Part shown: positions 28,390-38,936 of the stretch, piece after piece
Position numbering within the stretch: the stretch's first letter is position 1
How the letters are laid out: each line of letters starts with the position of its first letter
Assembly (NCBI GenBank): GCA_963837635.1
Contig: CAWINY010000006.1
Location: 434,001-498,000, forward strand
Length of the DNA: 64,000 nt
Source: CAWINY01 sp963837635
GTDB taxonomy: Bacteria; Acidobacteriota; Terriglobia; Terriglobales; Acidobacteriaceae
Direction: 5' to 3'
Notes under the pieces: model-generated
Databases searched by the model: none
What the model was told of the DNA's origin: nothing
Seen by the model: only the letters and a program-made list of their open reading frames with translations
Position numbers and translations under genes: made by a program

Positions 28390-29529
28390 GTGCGGTCGAT
28401 CACCATCGCAAACACTGCGGCCGAGATGGAGCGGTTGCGCCCGGCCTGGGAGCAGCTATACACAGCCTGCGCCGGCACCATGTTCCAAAGCTTTGCTTGG
28501 AACCAGCTCGCGGCCAGAATATTCGCCGCGCGCGAGGCCCCTTACGTGGTGCTGATCGAGGACGACAACGGGAGCGTGCTGATTCCCGCAGCCATTCGCG
28601 AGGGTGCCCCACATCTGCCCGCCTTTGGCAGATGTGGGACTGGGGTATCCCTGCTGGGCGAGGAGTTGTTCGACTACCGCGACGTGTTGCACGTCGGTGA
28701 TCCGGCTCTGATGCGACTCGCCTGGGAGGCGCTGGCCGCGCTGCATCGCCCATTTCGGCTGACCGCGCTGCGCGGAGACACCGCCGAAAAATGGAGCCCG
28801 CTCGGCCATGAAATCCACATCTGCCAAAGCCGGGCAGAGGTGGGGCACCCCCCGCGCAGCGCACTTGCCGGGGACGCCGCGCCTGTGCGTTCCTTCTGTC
28901 TGGCGCCGCAGGTGACCGCGCGCCAAATCTCAGCCGAAGCGTTCGAGGCGAAGCACAGCCGCTCGGCGCGCTTGTTGCGCAAGCTGGAACGGCAGGGAGT
29001 CGAGCTGAAGGCGCACGGCGGGGCCGAGGCCGCGCTCATCACTTCCATTTACCGCAAGAAGGCCGCACAATTTACCGGCGACGAAGCCAATCTCTTCTGT
29101 GATCCGTTGCGGGTCAGCTTCATGGTGGAGATTTGTGCGCAGCCGTCGTGCGAGGTGTTCACGCTGGCTTCCGGCGGGACGCTCGTGGCGGCGCTGGTGA
29201 CCTTCGTGGATCGCCCGGAGGGGGCCGGCGAAAACAACGATGTCGCGCCCGCTGTTGCCCCACATCTGCCCGCTTTTGGCAGATGTGGGTGCCGGCGTTT
29301 CTACACCGTCTACTTCGATCCGGCGTGGGCCAAGTTTTCGCCCGGTCATGCGCTCATCTATGAGGTCACGCGCCGCTCGCTGGCTGCCGGCATGGACTGC
29401 GACTTCATGACGGGCGAGCACCCGTACAAGATGCGGCTCGCGACCTCCACGGTTCCACTGTATTCCGTTGAGGCTTCGGCAGAGACGCTGGCCCGCGCCA
29501 GCAGGGAAGAGGCGAGGCTGGCGGCGTGA
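28390..29529 (+). CDS. CelD/BcsL-type GNAT acyltransferase carrying three in-frame palindromic insertions
   Basis: Seen: 379 residues from GTG 28390. The first part has FQSFAWNQLAARIF and APYVVLIEDDNGSVLIPAAI; the catalytic GNAT part has KHSRSARLLRKLERQGVELK, SIYRKKAAQF, and the closing YFDPAWAKFSPGHALIYEVT with DFMTGEHPYKMRLATSTVPL. Known: this family (Pfam Acetyltransf_6) contains CelD/BcsL and related enzymes tied to polysaccharide acylation; the donor and acceptor here are unknown. Odd: three copies of the CCCAC hairpin lie inside the gene. The two direct copies give the peptide APHLPAFGRCG, the inverted one gives HICQSRAEVGHPP. All keep the frame. Removing them leaves about 330-340 residues, nearer family length. 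Confidence 0.82.
   Translation: MRSITIANTAAEMERLRPAWEQLYTACAGTMFQSFAWNQLAARIFAAREAPYVVLIEDDNGSVLIPAAIREGAPHLPAFGRCGTGVSLLGEELFDYRDVLHVGDPALMRLAWEALAALHRPFRLTALRGDTAEKWSPLGHEIHICQSRAEVGHPPRSALAGDAAPVRSFCLAPQVTARQISAEAFEAKHSRSARLLRKLERQGVELKAHGGAEAALITSIYRKKAAQFTGDEANLFCDPLRVSFMVEICAQPSCEVFTLASGGTLVAALVTFVDRPEGAGENNDVAPAVAPHLPAFGRCGCRRFYTVYFDPAWAKFSPGHALIYEVTRRSLAAGMDCDFMTGEHPYKMRLATSTVPLYSVEASAETLARASREEARLAA
28602..28640. repeat. CCCAC-family hairpin inside acyltransferase gene, copy 1
   Basis: GGGTGCC flank, then CCCACATCTGCC (28608-28619), 7-nt loop CGCCTTT, GGCAGATGTGGG (28627-28638). Perfect 12-bp stem, read in frame as APHLPAFGRCG between the substrate part and the following LLGEELFDYRD. 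Confidence 0.92.
28813..28852. repeat. CCCAC-family hairpin inside acyltransferase gene, copy 2 (inverted)
   Basis: CCACATCTGCC (28815-28825), 7-nt loop AAAGCCG, GGCAGAGGTGG (28833-28843), then GGCACCC. One mismatch in the stem. Opposite orientation to copies 1 and 3, translated as HICQSRAEVGHPP. Confidence 0.9.
29253..29292. repeat. CCCAC-family hairpin inside acyltransferase gene, copy 3
   Basis: GTTGCC flank, CCCACATCTGCC (29259-29270), 7-nt loop CGCTTTT, GGCAGATGTGGG (29278-29289). Perfect stem, same orientation and same translated frame as copy 1 (APHLPAFGRCG). Confidence 0.92.
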
Positions 29530-29717
29530 AGAGTAGCCATCAGCCATCAGCCGTCAGCCATCAGGTATCAGGTATCGGGCAACAGGGCAGGCATTGGTGG
29601 TGACACGGGTTTGGTTCCCCGGCCGTGTGTTCTTCGCGTCTTCGCGTTGAAAGCTTCTTCTGCGCCCTCCGCGCAATCCTCCGCGTCCTCTGCGGTGAAC
29701 CCCAGCTGCGGTGGGCT
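29530..29717. repeat. Intergenic repeats between convergent genes
   Basis: Units CAGCCATCAGCCGTCAG and CAGGTATCAGGTATCGGGC at 29535-29585, then a CGCAGAGGACGC-type arm (CGCGTCTTCGCGTTGAAAGC to CCTCTGCGGTGAAC) at 29632-29702. No gene. Confidence 0.7.
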
Positions 29718-30404
29718 TTATAGCAATTTCAAGAATGCCTTCACCTTATCCAACTCGGGGAACAATTTTTCGTCGTCCTGGAAATCCCGCGAATGGACGC
29801 AACGGCGGGTGCCGCGCATCTTCACCGGATGCCTCAGGTGGAGCATCTCGTGGTAGACGATGTACTCCACGGCGTAGCGCGGCACGCGCGGCGCGTCGAA
29901 GGCGCGGCTGATGACGATGGCGTTGTGCGCCGGATCGTAGTGGCCCAGATGATTGCGCGCGTGGTGTCCGCTCCATGTCATCAGCGGACGGGCCAGTAGT
30001 CCGTGGAAGAAGCGGCGGTTCAGGTCCTCAAAAACCTCGTCCAGATCATAGTGGCCGCCTTGGGCGCTCTCGATGCGCTTGCGGCCGCGTAGTTGCCGCA
30101 CCCGCGCGGCGATGTCCCGCACGGCGCGGCTGCTGATGTGCCGGCGATAGCGGGCGTCATGAGAGGCGTCGATGGGCTTGCGGTAGAGCTTGGCGATGAG
30201 GATGTGTGCAATGGCGTGCAGCACCGGCTCGGGAGCGCCTTCCAGAACGTCGGACAAGCGGACCAGTACACGCTCGCCGCGCAGCCGGATCGTATTGTTG
30301 ATACCGGTAAAGGGATAGAACTCCACGCTGAACTGGGGCAGCGGCGCGCGCGGGCGCAACTCGCGGTAACAGCGTTCAAACAGGAGGGCCAGGGGAATCG
30401 ACAC
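29718..30404 (-). CDS. SprT-like zinc metalloprotease
   Basis: Seen: 228 residues from GTG 30404. The zinc motif is H185-E186-M-L-H189 in YIVYHEMLHLRHP, with a likely third ligand H204 in RCVHSRDF. The N-terminal half has helical segments with HAIAHILIAKLYRKPID. Known: SprT/WSS1-like proteases share HExxH with a downstream His; the eukaryotic relatives cut DNA-crosslinked proteins, while bacterial function is poorly known. It is cytoplasmic by sequence (no signal peptide). It has no operon partner; repeats lie on both sides. The assignment to SprT-like rather than another HExxH family is based on the fold pattern around the motif. Confidence 0.75.
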   Translation of the reverse strand: MSIPLALLFERCYRELRPRAPLPQFSVEFYPFTGINNTIRLRGERVLVRLSDVLEGAPEPVLHAIAHILIAKLYRKPIDASHDARYRRHISSRAVRDIAARVRQLRGRKRIESAQGGHYDLDEVFEDLNRRFFHGLLARPLMTWSGHHARNHLGHYDPAHNAIVISRAFDAPRVPRYAVEYIVYHEMLHLRHPVKMRGTRRCVHSRDFQDDEKLFPELDKVKAFLKLL

Positions 30405-30604
30405 ACTTTAGAGTACAGCCATTAGCCCTCAGCCGTCAGCCGTCAGGCACCAGGTATCAGGTACCAGGCAACAGGTACTAGGTGTCAGGACTAGGTGTCG
30501 GGAAAGAGGCCGGGAAGCTGAGATTGAGTGTGCAGGGAAATCTGCCTCAGCGCTGTTACCTTATAGCGTACCTGCTACCTGAAGCCTGTTACCTGATGGC
30601 TTTA
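30405..30604. repeat. Intergenic simple repeats
   Basis: CCATTAGCCCTCAGCCGTCAGCC followed by GGCACCAGGTATCAGGTACC-type units (30417-30492; each written unit shortened here), then a weaker inverted part ending CCTGTTACCTGATGGC near 30600. No gene. Confidence 0.65.
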
Positions 30605-31135
30605 TCACTTCTTCTTCGCGAACGCTTCGTTCTCCTCGTCGAGCAGTTTGCGGGCGTGATCGAGGCTCATACGGATGGATTCGAGCGCGTCGCCCACCAC
30701 AAACTGGTAGTCCCGGGATTCATCGGCGAAGGCGGCACTACCGAGAGATTGCTGGATGGCGCCGATCTTCGATTGAAACTCGGAGTCGGCCTGGATGATC
30801 TCCTTGAGCGGCTTGCGCAGGTCGGCTTTGTGCTCGGCGTACATATCGAGGTTGTCGTCCATCTCGTCGACGATGTTACCGAAATCCTCGACCAAATCGT
30901 GTACTTGCGGGCCGCGGCCGACGGTGGATCGCGGGTCGGAGCGGAGCTGTTCGACTTGGGCAAGCCGGGCGTGGGCGAATTCAACCAACAGCTTCAGTCG
31001 CTTGGCTGGGTCCTGATTGGCGTCGCGGAGCTGGTCCGTCTCTTTGGAGTTCAGCGCATCGCGGCGCTCGCCCACGCAGGGCAGGGCAAGGGCGGCGAGC
31101 AGAATCGCGATCGGGATGGCGGCGCGAGGTTTCAT
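30605..31135 (-). CDS. secreted helical protein of unknown function
   Basis: Seen: 176 residues with a signal peptide (MKPRAAIPIAILLAALALPC, then VGERRDALNSKE). The mature part is charged and predicted helical: DPAKRLKLLVEFAHARLAQV, LVEDFGNIVDEMDDNLDMYA, and the Lys-rich end DEENEAFAKKK. No family recognised and no catalytic motif. A Cys at the end of the hydrophobic segment (LPCVG) could be a lipoprotein site but the lipobox is poor. It starts two bases after the stop of the similar-looking upstream gene, so the two are one operon and possibly related by duplication or partners. Confidence 0.75.
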   Translation of the reverse strand: MKPRAAIPIAILLAALALPCVGERRDALNSKETDQLRDANQDPAKRLKLLVEFAHARLAQVEQLRSDPRSTVGRGPQVHDLVEDFGNIVDEMDDNLDMYAEHKADLRKPLKEIIQADSEFQSKIGAIQQSLGSAAFADESRDYQFVVGDALESIRMSLDHARKLLDEENEAFAKKK

Positions 31136-31137
31136 TG

Positions 31138-31581
31138 CTATTTACTTTTGAACATGACCGCCAGCAACTCGGTGCGCAGATTTTCAATTTTGTCGACGGC
31201 TTGCTTGATGGGCGCGCGCTCCTCGAAGCTGACGCGGCGGGCAATGTCGGTGAGTTTGTCGGAGATGTTGCGCAGCGCCTTTTCCGTCCCCTTCAGGTCC
31301 TTATGGGAAGAGGAGGCGGCCTGGGTCGCCTGCTCGGCATAGCGAACAATCTCGTTCAAGGCGGCCTGCCCTTTCTCGGCTTCGCCGGCGTTGTAGGCGG
31401 TGTCCGCCTCCTTCAAGTCGAAGCGGGCTATGTCGATGCATAGCTTGGCCTGCTCGCCTCCGTGGGCGCTGGCGGCGCGCTGCTTTAACTGATTCAGGCT
31501 CTCGCGATCCCCGATTGCATGAACCGAAAGGGCAATCAGAAGGGTGGCAATCAGCAGACAAACCGATCTCGCGCGGTTCAT
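31138..31581 (-). CDS. secreted helical protein of unknown function, first of a pair
   Basis: Seen: 147 residues with a signal peptide (MNRARSVCLLIATLLIALSV, then HAIGDRESLNQ). The mature part is helical with AKLCIDIARFDLKEADTAYN and RNISDKLTDIARRVSFEERA. It shares the general plan of the following gene (length, signal peptide, charged helices, a shared phrase type LKxLVEFAxARL versus AKLCIDIARFDL), which suggests they are distant paralogues. No known family. The pair lies just downstream of uvrA on the same strand, with about 130 bp between. Confidence 0.75.
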   Translation of the reverse strand: MNRARSVCLLIATLLIALSVHAIGDRESLNQLKQRAASAHGGEQAKLCIDIARFDLKEADTAYNAGEAEKGQAALNEIVRYAEQATQAASSSHKDLKGTEKALRNISDKLTDIARRVSFEERAPIKQAVDKIENLRTELLAVMFKSK

Positions 31582-31709
31582 GTTTTATCGATGCCTTGCA
31601 GCCGATGGTTCTGGGCCGCATGTTCCCGGTTCCTTAGATGATGATAAACGGCGTCGCGGCACGCTTCCCGGCTCCCGGCAAAGCCAACCGCCAAAGGCGC
31701 TCTTGGTTA

Positions 31710-34682
<2,973 letters not shown>

Positions 34683-34740
34683 CCGACCGCAGAAGACCGC
34701 AGCGGCCCCCAGATCGGTTCGGCAAGGCTGCGGAATCTTT

Positions 34741-34830
34741 CTATTTTAGCAGCCGTCAGCCATCAGCCGTCAGTCGTCAGGAAAAGCGCACCCTGGGCAA
34801 CTATCTACCGCCCCTTCGGGGCTGGACTTA
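34741..34830. repeat. Simple repeat and REP core upstream of uvrA
   Basis: GCCGTCAGCCATCAGCCGTC units (34750-34780) followed by a REP-like core CCGCCCCTTCGGGGCTGG at 34808-34825. These lie between the uvrA start and the terminator of the next gene. Confidence 0.65.
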
Positions 34831-34851
34831 GGCGCCGCAAGCAACTGTCGC

Positions 34852-34892
34852 GAAAAACGAAGACGGCCCCGTAGCTACCGGGGCCGTCTTCG
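34852..34892 (-). terminator. Intrinsic terminator of the radical SAM gene
   Basis: On the minus strand a perfect 14-bp stem CGAAGACGGCCCCG/CGGGGCCGTCTTCG with a 7-nt loop is followed by TTTTTCGC, 14 bp past the stop. Strong. Confidence 0.9.
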
Positions 34893-34905
34893 TTGCGGAG
34901 GGGAC

Positions 34906-36036
34906 TTACGCCGTCTGGCCTGCCGGGCAGGCGTTATCGTCCGTGCTGGGTCGTCCGGTCCAGCCGTGCAAGCCCTGCTTCATGATCCAGCGGATCACGT
35001 TGCGATTGTTGTAGTAGTAGCCGAGCACGTACTGGCAGGTGGAGAGGCAGTGCGAGTTGCACGTCTCCTTCATCTCATCGAGCTGGTTCAGGTCGAGCTT
35101 GGGCCCGTCCCACACGTTGCCCCAGTCGTGCTTGGAGGCGTACATCGGGAAGCAGGGCGCCAAACTGCCGTCGGTGCGGATCAGGCAGGAGTTGTGCCCG
35201 GCGCGGCAGTTCCACGGATAAGTTTTTCCGCGCATGAAGTCGCGCATCTTGCGTAGATGGTCCTTGGAGTTGACCATGATATAGCCCTTGGCGTTCTTCT
35301 CCACCAGCCACTCGATCAGCTCGTCCACCTTGGGCCAGTCTTCCCGCAGGATGTAGGTGACGTTGTCGTTCAGGTGCTTGAAGTGCTCCTGCTCCAGATA
35401 GGGTGGCTCGTTGATGTGAACGTCGGTGGAGATGCCGTTGTCATGGGCGATCTCCGTGAGCATGCGCACATCGTCCATGTTGTTGTGGCAGATGTTCGTG
35501 TTGAAGACGATCATGTAGCCGTACTGCCGCTGCTGTTTGACCAAATACTTGAACTGCTTCTCGATGCGCTTCAGGTTCTTGGGCAGGCCGGGCTTCTCGT
35601 CCAGGGTGTCAACCGCGAGATTGACGGCCGAAACCCCGAGGTCGCCGACTCGGTCGATGAAGTTCTCGTTCATCAAAATGCCGTTGGTGGGCAGGTAGAC
35701 GAAGAAGCCGTTCTTGGTGCCGTACTCGACCACCTTGAGGATGAGTTCGCGGCGCAGCAGCGGTTCGCCGCCCATGATGGCGATCACCCGGCATCCGACC
35801 GACTTGAGGAAGTCGATGGAGCGGATGGCGCACTCCTCGGTCATACCTTTGACTTTGTTGTTATAGGCCCAGCAGTAGTGGCAATCGACGTTGCACTTGT
35901 ATTCGGTAAACAGGTAAGACAGCAGGGGCCGGAACTCAGACCTCATGATGCGCGACTGGACATACGGCACCAGCCAGCGGCGGGTGGCGCGCAGAAAATT
36001 ATTGGCGTGATAGCTGCCGGTATTCATTTCGGCCAT
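34906..36036 (-). CDS. radical SAM protein with SPASM-like C-terminus, unknown substrate
   Basis: Seen: 376 residues. The 4Fe-4S motif is CNVDCHYC (about residues 49-56), followed by MGGEPLLRRELI (SAM contact) and VNLAVDTLDEKPGL. The C-terminal part has Cys clusters CRAGHNSCLIRTDGSLAPCF and CNSHCLSTCQYVLGYYYNNR, compatible with auxiliary clusters, though spacing differs from classic SPASM. Known: such enzymes modify peptides or cofactors or act in lipid pathways. No precursor peptide is seen next to it. The relatives I recall are annotated only as radical SAM proteins in acidobacteria. It stands alone with its own terminator; the methyltransferase upstream is divergent. Confidence 0.8.
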   Translation of the reverse strand: MAEMNTGSYHANNFLRATRRWLVPYVQSRIMRSEFRPLLSYLFTEYKCNVDCHYCWAYNNKVKGMTEECAIRSIDFLKSVGCRVIAIMGGEPLLRRELILKVVEYGTKNGFFVYLPTNGILMNENFIDRVGDLGVSAVNLAVDTLDEKPGLPKNLKRIEKQFKYLVKQQRQYGYMIVFNTNICHNNMDDVRMLTEIAHDNGISTDVHINEPPYLEQEHFKHLNDNVTYILREDWPKVDELIEWLVEKNAKGYIMVNSKDHLRKMRDFMRGKTYPWNCRAGHNSCLIRTDGSLAPCFPMYASKHDWGNVWDGPKLDLNQLDEMKETCNSHCLSTCQYVLGYYYNNRNVIRWIMKQGLHGWTGRPSTDDNACPAGQTA

Positions 36037-36191
36037 TTGCTTGCTTTCTCCTTCTCAAATGGCTAACGCTTGAGTTAATTGTTGCTTTCCGGTTAAAGAG
36101 AATATGCAATGACGCAAGGGCGGACAAGGCAACCACCCCCAAGTTACAGCATTTGCAGTGAATAGCAGCCTGAGGGACCTGAGCGGGAACT

Positions 36192-36875
36192 TTGGAAAGC
36201 GAGCGGCAAACCTGGAATCAACGCTATAGCGAGGGATCGCACGCGCCTTCCCATCCCGATCCCTCATTGCCATTCGCTTACAAGAACTACATTTTGCCGC
36301 TTCTACCCCACGGCGGCGCTGCGCTCGAGGTGGCCGGCGGCAGTGGGCGGCATTCCATCTGGCTGGCAGAGCAGGGTTTGTCGGCCGGGCCTGTCGTCAA
36401 TCCCGATGCAGCGCTGGCGTCTCCCCGGGCATCCTGTAGCGGCGAAGGGGTGCCGTGGCGGATCACGCTCAATGACATATCCGACGTTGGGCTCGCGCAA
36501 GCGAAAACCACCGCGACCGAACGCGGTCTAGCCTTGGAGTACCTGCCGGGCGACGCGGCGCAACTCGATTTCGGGTGCGAGCGCTACGATTTGGTGCTGG
36601 TGTTCTGGTTTCTGGAGCGCGCGGCTTTCCCCAAGCTGCGCGAGTGCCTCCGTCCCGGAGGTTTGATCGTTTACAAGACCTTCACCGACGAGCAGCCGCG
36701 CTTTTGGGAGCGGTCGAACAATCCCCGCCATCTGCTGCAGAGCAACGAACTGCTGCACGCTTTTCAAGACTTCCGCGTGCTCCATTACCGCGAAACGCTG
36801 ATTGAGCAAGGAGTGGCGGAGCTGGTGGCGCAGAAGCTTCACCCTAGTGTGGTGCGTCATGCAGCAGAGCATTGA
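36192..36875 (+). CDS. class I SAM-dependent methyltransferase (TehB-like)
   Basis: Seen: 227 residues from TTG 36192. Motif I ALEVAGGSGRHSIWLAEQG, the post-I region NDISDVGLAQAK, then LPGDAAQLDFGCERYDLVLV and LRPGGLIVYKTFTDEQP. Known: this subgroup resembles TehB-like small-molecule methyltransferases; the acceptor is unknown. Odd: between motif I and the second strand about 26 residues (SAGPVVNPDAALASPRASCS and following) interrupt the usual GxxVxAVDISP run. That may be an in-frame repeat insertion like those elsewhere in the window. It is divergent from the radical SAM gene with a 155-bp gap. The TTG start follows a GAGGGA-like site 17 bases upstream, so the exact start is uncertain. Confidence 0.8.
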   Translation: MESERQTWNQRYSEGSHAPSHPDPSLPFAYKNYILPLLPHGGAALEVAGGSGRHSIWLAEQGLSAGPVVNPDAALASPRASCSGEGVPWRITLNDISDVGLAQAKTTATERGLALEYLPGDAAQLDFGCERYDLVLVFWFLERAAFPKLRECLRPGGLIVYKTFTDEQPRFWERSNNPRHLLQSNELLHAFQDFRVLHYRETLIEQGVAELVAQKLHPSVVRHAAEH

Positions 36876-36953
36876 TTGTCGTCGAGTACGAACAATATTT
36901 GAGGTGTCATCCGAGACGGGGGCTTTTGGCTACATCCAGTTTCAACGGGGGAA

Positions 36954-37940
36954 TCACGTCGACGGGGGTGGGGCTGACTCATTGGCTGCGGGTTGCTCAG
37001 CCGGGAGCGGGGAAGGCAAAGAATCGCTGGTGACGCGATCCCTTCCATTGCTCTTGCTCTCGTACAACAACCGGTCGGCCCGCGCGATGAGTTCTTCCGC
37101 GGTATCTCCCGGGCGGACCGTCGTGACTCCAATGGAAGCGGTCACCGAGACATCGCCCGAAACCGAAGTGGCCGCCACCAGCATGCGGCAACGCTCGGCC
37201 ACGCAGGCGGCCCCGAACCGGCTCCCCTGGAAGAGCACCACGAATTCCTCGCCGCCCCAGCGCCCGATGGTATCGCTCTTGCGCAGGCTGTTCTTCAAGG
37301 CTCGGGCCACGGCCACGAGAATCTCGTCGCCCACATTGTGGCCAAAATTGTCGTTCACCCGCTTGAAATGGTCCAGGTCCACGAACAGGACCGAGAACGC
37401 CCGCTTGTAGCGGCGGAAATCGTCGAGAGACAGCTCCAGCAGATGTTCAAATCCACGGCGGTTGAACAGGCGGGTCAGGGGATCCACGAGGGCGACCGCC
37501 TCCAACTCGGCAATGCGGCGTTCGGCTTCCGCCAGTCGGGTGTCCTGGCAAAAGGTGTGGATCGTGCCCTGAATGTGGCCCTCCGGAGTGCGGTACGGGG
37601 TTACCTTGGCTATCACGGGAACCAGATGGCCGGCTTTGTGTCGCAGGCAGACGGCCGCCTGATAAGCCTGACCGCTAAGGCCACTACACAACAATGAGCA
37701 ATCGTTCTTGCATAACGAGCGCCCCTCGGCATCGAAATGCTCGAGCAATTCGTAACAACCGCGATGATGCAGCGCTTCCTCTCGCGTGTAGCCGGTGAGT
37801 TGCTCGGCCATCTTGCTGAGGTAGACGATCTCACCTCCCCGGTTCATCACAAAGACGGCATCGCTAATCTGGTCGAGAATGTGCTCCGGGACCCAGCTAG
37901 CCTGGTCGTAAGAGACATCCGATGGGTACTGTTCATGCAT
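36954..37940 (-). CDS. PAS-GGDEF diguanylate cyclase
   Basis: Seen: 328 residues. A PAS domain (about 18-130: ILDQISDAVFVMNRGGEIVY, then TGYTREEALHHRGC) contains a Cys group CKNDCSLLC in its variable part. The GGDEF domain (about 150-310) has FSVLFVDLDHFKRVNDNFGH and the active loop RWGGEEFVVLFQG, and RKSD just upstream forms the RxxD inhibitory site. The tail is Pro/Ser-rich. Known: it makes c-di-GMP; the PAS domain with Cys residues might sense redox or bind a metal. Soluble by sequence. It is convergent with the methyltransferase gene with 78 bp between. Confidence 0.92.
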   Translation of the reverse strand: MHEQYPSDVSYDQASWVPEHILDQISDAVFVMNRGGEIVYLSKMAEQLTGYTREEALHHRGCYELLEHFDAEGRSLCKNDCSLLCSGLSGQAYQAAVCLRHKAGHLVPVIAKVTPYRTPEGHIQGTIHTFCQDTRLAEAERRIAELEAVALVDPLTRLFNRRGFEHLLELSLDDFRRYKRAFSVLFVDLDHFKRVNDNFGHNVGDEILVAVARALKNSLRKSDTIGRWGGEEFVVLFQGSRFGAACVAERCRMLVAATSVSGDVSVTASIGVTTVRPGDTAEELIARADRLLYESKSNGRDRVTSDSLPSPLPAEQPAANESAPPPST

Positions 37941-38528
37941 GGAATTACCGGCCGCTTTTCTGCTTCTTAGCTCCGCGATCGTAATGAATTAGGCGGAGTG
38001 CCTCAGATACGTACCCACTGCAATCCAGGACGGCTTGCACCCGGTTCCAGTTGGTCTCTTGAGGACGTCTCAATACCTATTGCATGTTGCTCGCCAATCG
38101 AATCAGCCGTGCTGGGGCACGGGCGCTCCATCGAAAAACAGGGTTCCTTTAGGAGTGAAGCGAGCCACTTATGCACCGTATTTTCAACTGTATAGACCTT
38201 TGACTCCTGCGGCGCTCAGAACGGCATGTTTGGACAGAGTGGGGAAATTGCGGGGCACGGCCTCCCGGAGTGCGTCTCAATCCGTGACACAAGCTCTGGC
38301 GAGTGTCATTCTGAGCCGTGGCGAAGCTGGGATAAAGAATCCATACTCACCCTAACTCAATGCTGGATCCGCTTGGCTCACCGGAAACACGTGTACCGTG
38401 ATCCAGATCCAAGACGGTCTCGTCCACCACCTGGATAATTGCAGCGCCCCCAGGGCAGTTTTGCGGGATGTTGTTGCAGCAAGTCTTTGTTTTGTTGGAA
38501 GTTATAAATTTAGTCCTGAAACGGAACC
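37941..38528. other. 588-bp gap upstream of receiver/EAL operon
   Basis: No gene that I can support. A dispersed repeat of the type GTGTCATTCTGAGCCGTGG followed by CGAAG...GAATCC is at about 38290-38345. The last 60 bp are AT-rich (AAGTCTTTGTTTTGTTGGAA and TATAAATTTAG) and probably hold the promoter of the receiver gene at 38529, with TATAAA at about 38505-38510 as the -10 candidate. Confidence 0.45.
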
Positions 38529-38936
38529 ATGCTTGCAAACAAGTCAGGCATGAGCGGCAGATTACTAATCGTGGAAGATGATGCAGCCATTGCGGACGTG
38601 CTCTCCCAGTACCTGAGTGCCCTGGGTTTTCAGGTTCACATGGCCACCGACAAGGAAGAAGCTGAGGCGTTACTCGATAACTTCTCCTATGAGTTGGTAG
38701 TCACCGACATCGGTCTTTCCCGCGCCGGGACCGAGGGGCTCGAGCTGCTGGGCAAGATCTGCGATAGCCCGGCTCCGCCACGCATTATTGTCCTGAGTGG
38801 GAAATCCGCACCCGAAGTCCGTGACGAGGCGGAGCATCGCGGCATAGACCTGTTCCTGAACAAGCCCGTGCCGCTCGCCACCATCGGCTCGGCTGTGAAG
38901 AATCTGCTGGGGGACGGCCATGTCGTTGTTAACTGA
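38529..38936 (+). CDS. single-domain response regulator (CheY-like)
   Basis: Seen: 135 residues, a lone receiver. Acidic pocket E16-D17-D18 (LIVEDDAAIADVL), phospho-acceptor D60 (ELVVTDIGLSRAG), the Ser/Thr switch in RIIVLSGKSAPE and Lys in FLNKPVPLATI. All residues needed for phosphorylation are present. An inner start at 38550 (MSGRLLIVEDD) is equally plausible. The next gene, an EAL protein, starts inside its last 17 bases, so the two are co-translated. Inference: phosphorylation of this receiver regulates the EAL partner, or it relays a signal from the hybrid kinase 3 kb downstream. Confidence 0.9.
   Translation: MLANKSGMSGRLLIVEDDAAIADVLSQYLSALGFQVHMATDKEEAEALLDNFSYELVVTDIGLSRAGTEGLELLGKICDSPAPPRIIVLSGKSAPEVRDEAEHRGIDLFLNKPVPLATIGSAVKNLLGDGHVVVN

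Noticed and set aside
28602..29292. CRISPR-like array of the ATCTGCC hairpins
   Set aside because: Copies are irregularly spaced (about 200 and 440 bp), in both orientations and inside a coding frame; no cas genes in the window.
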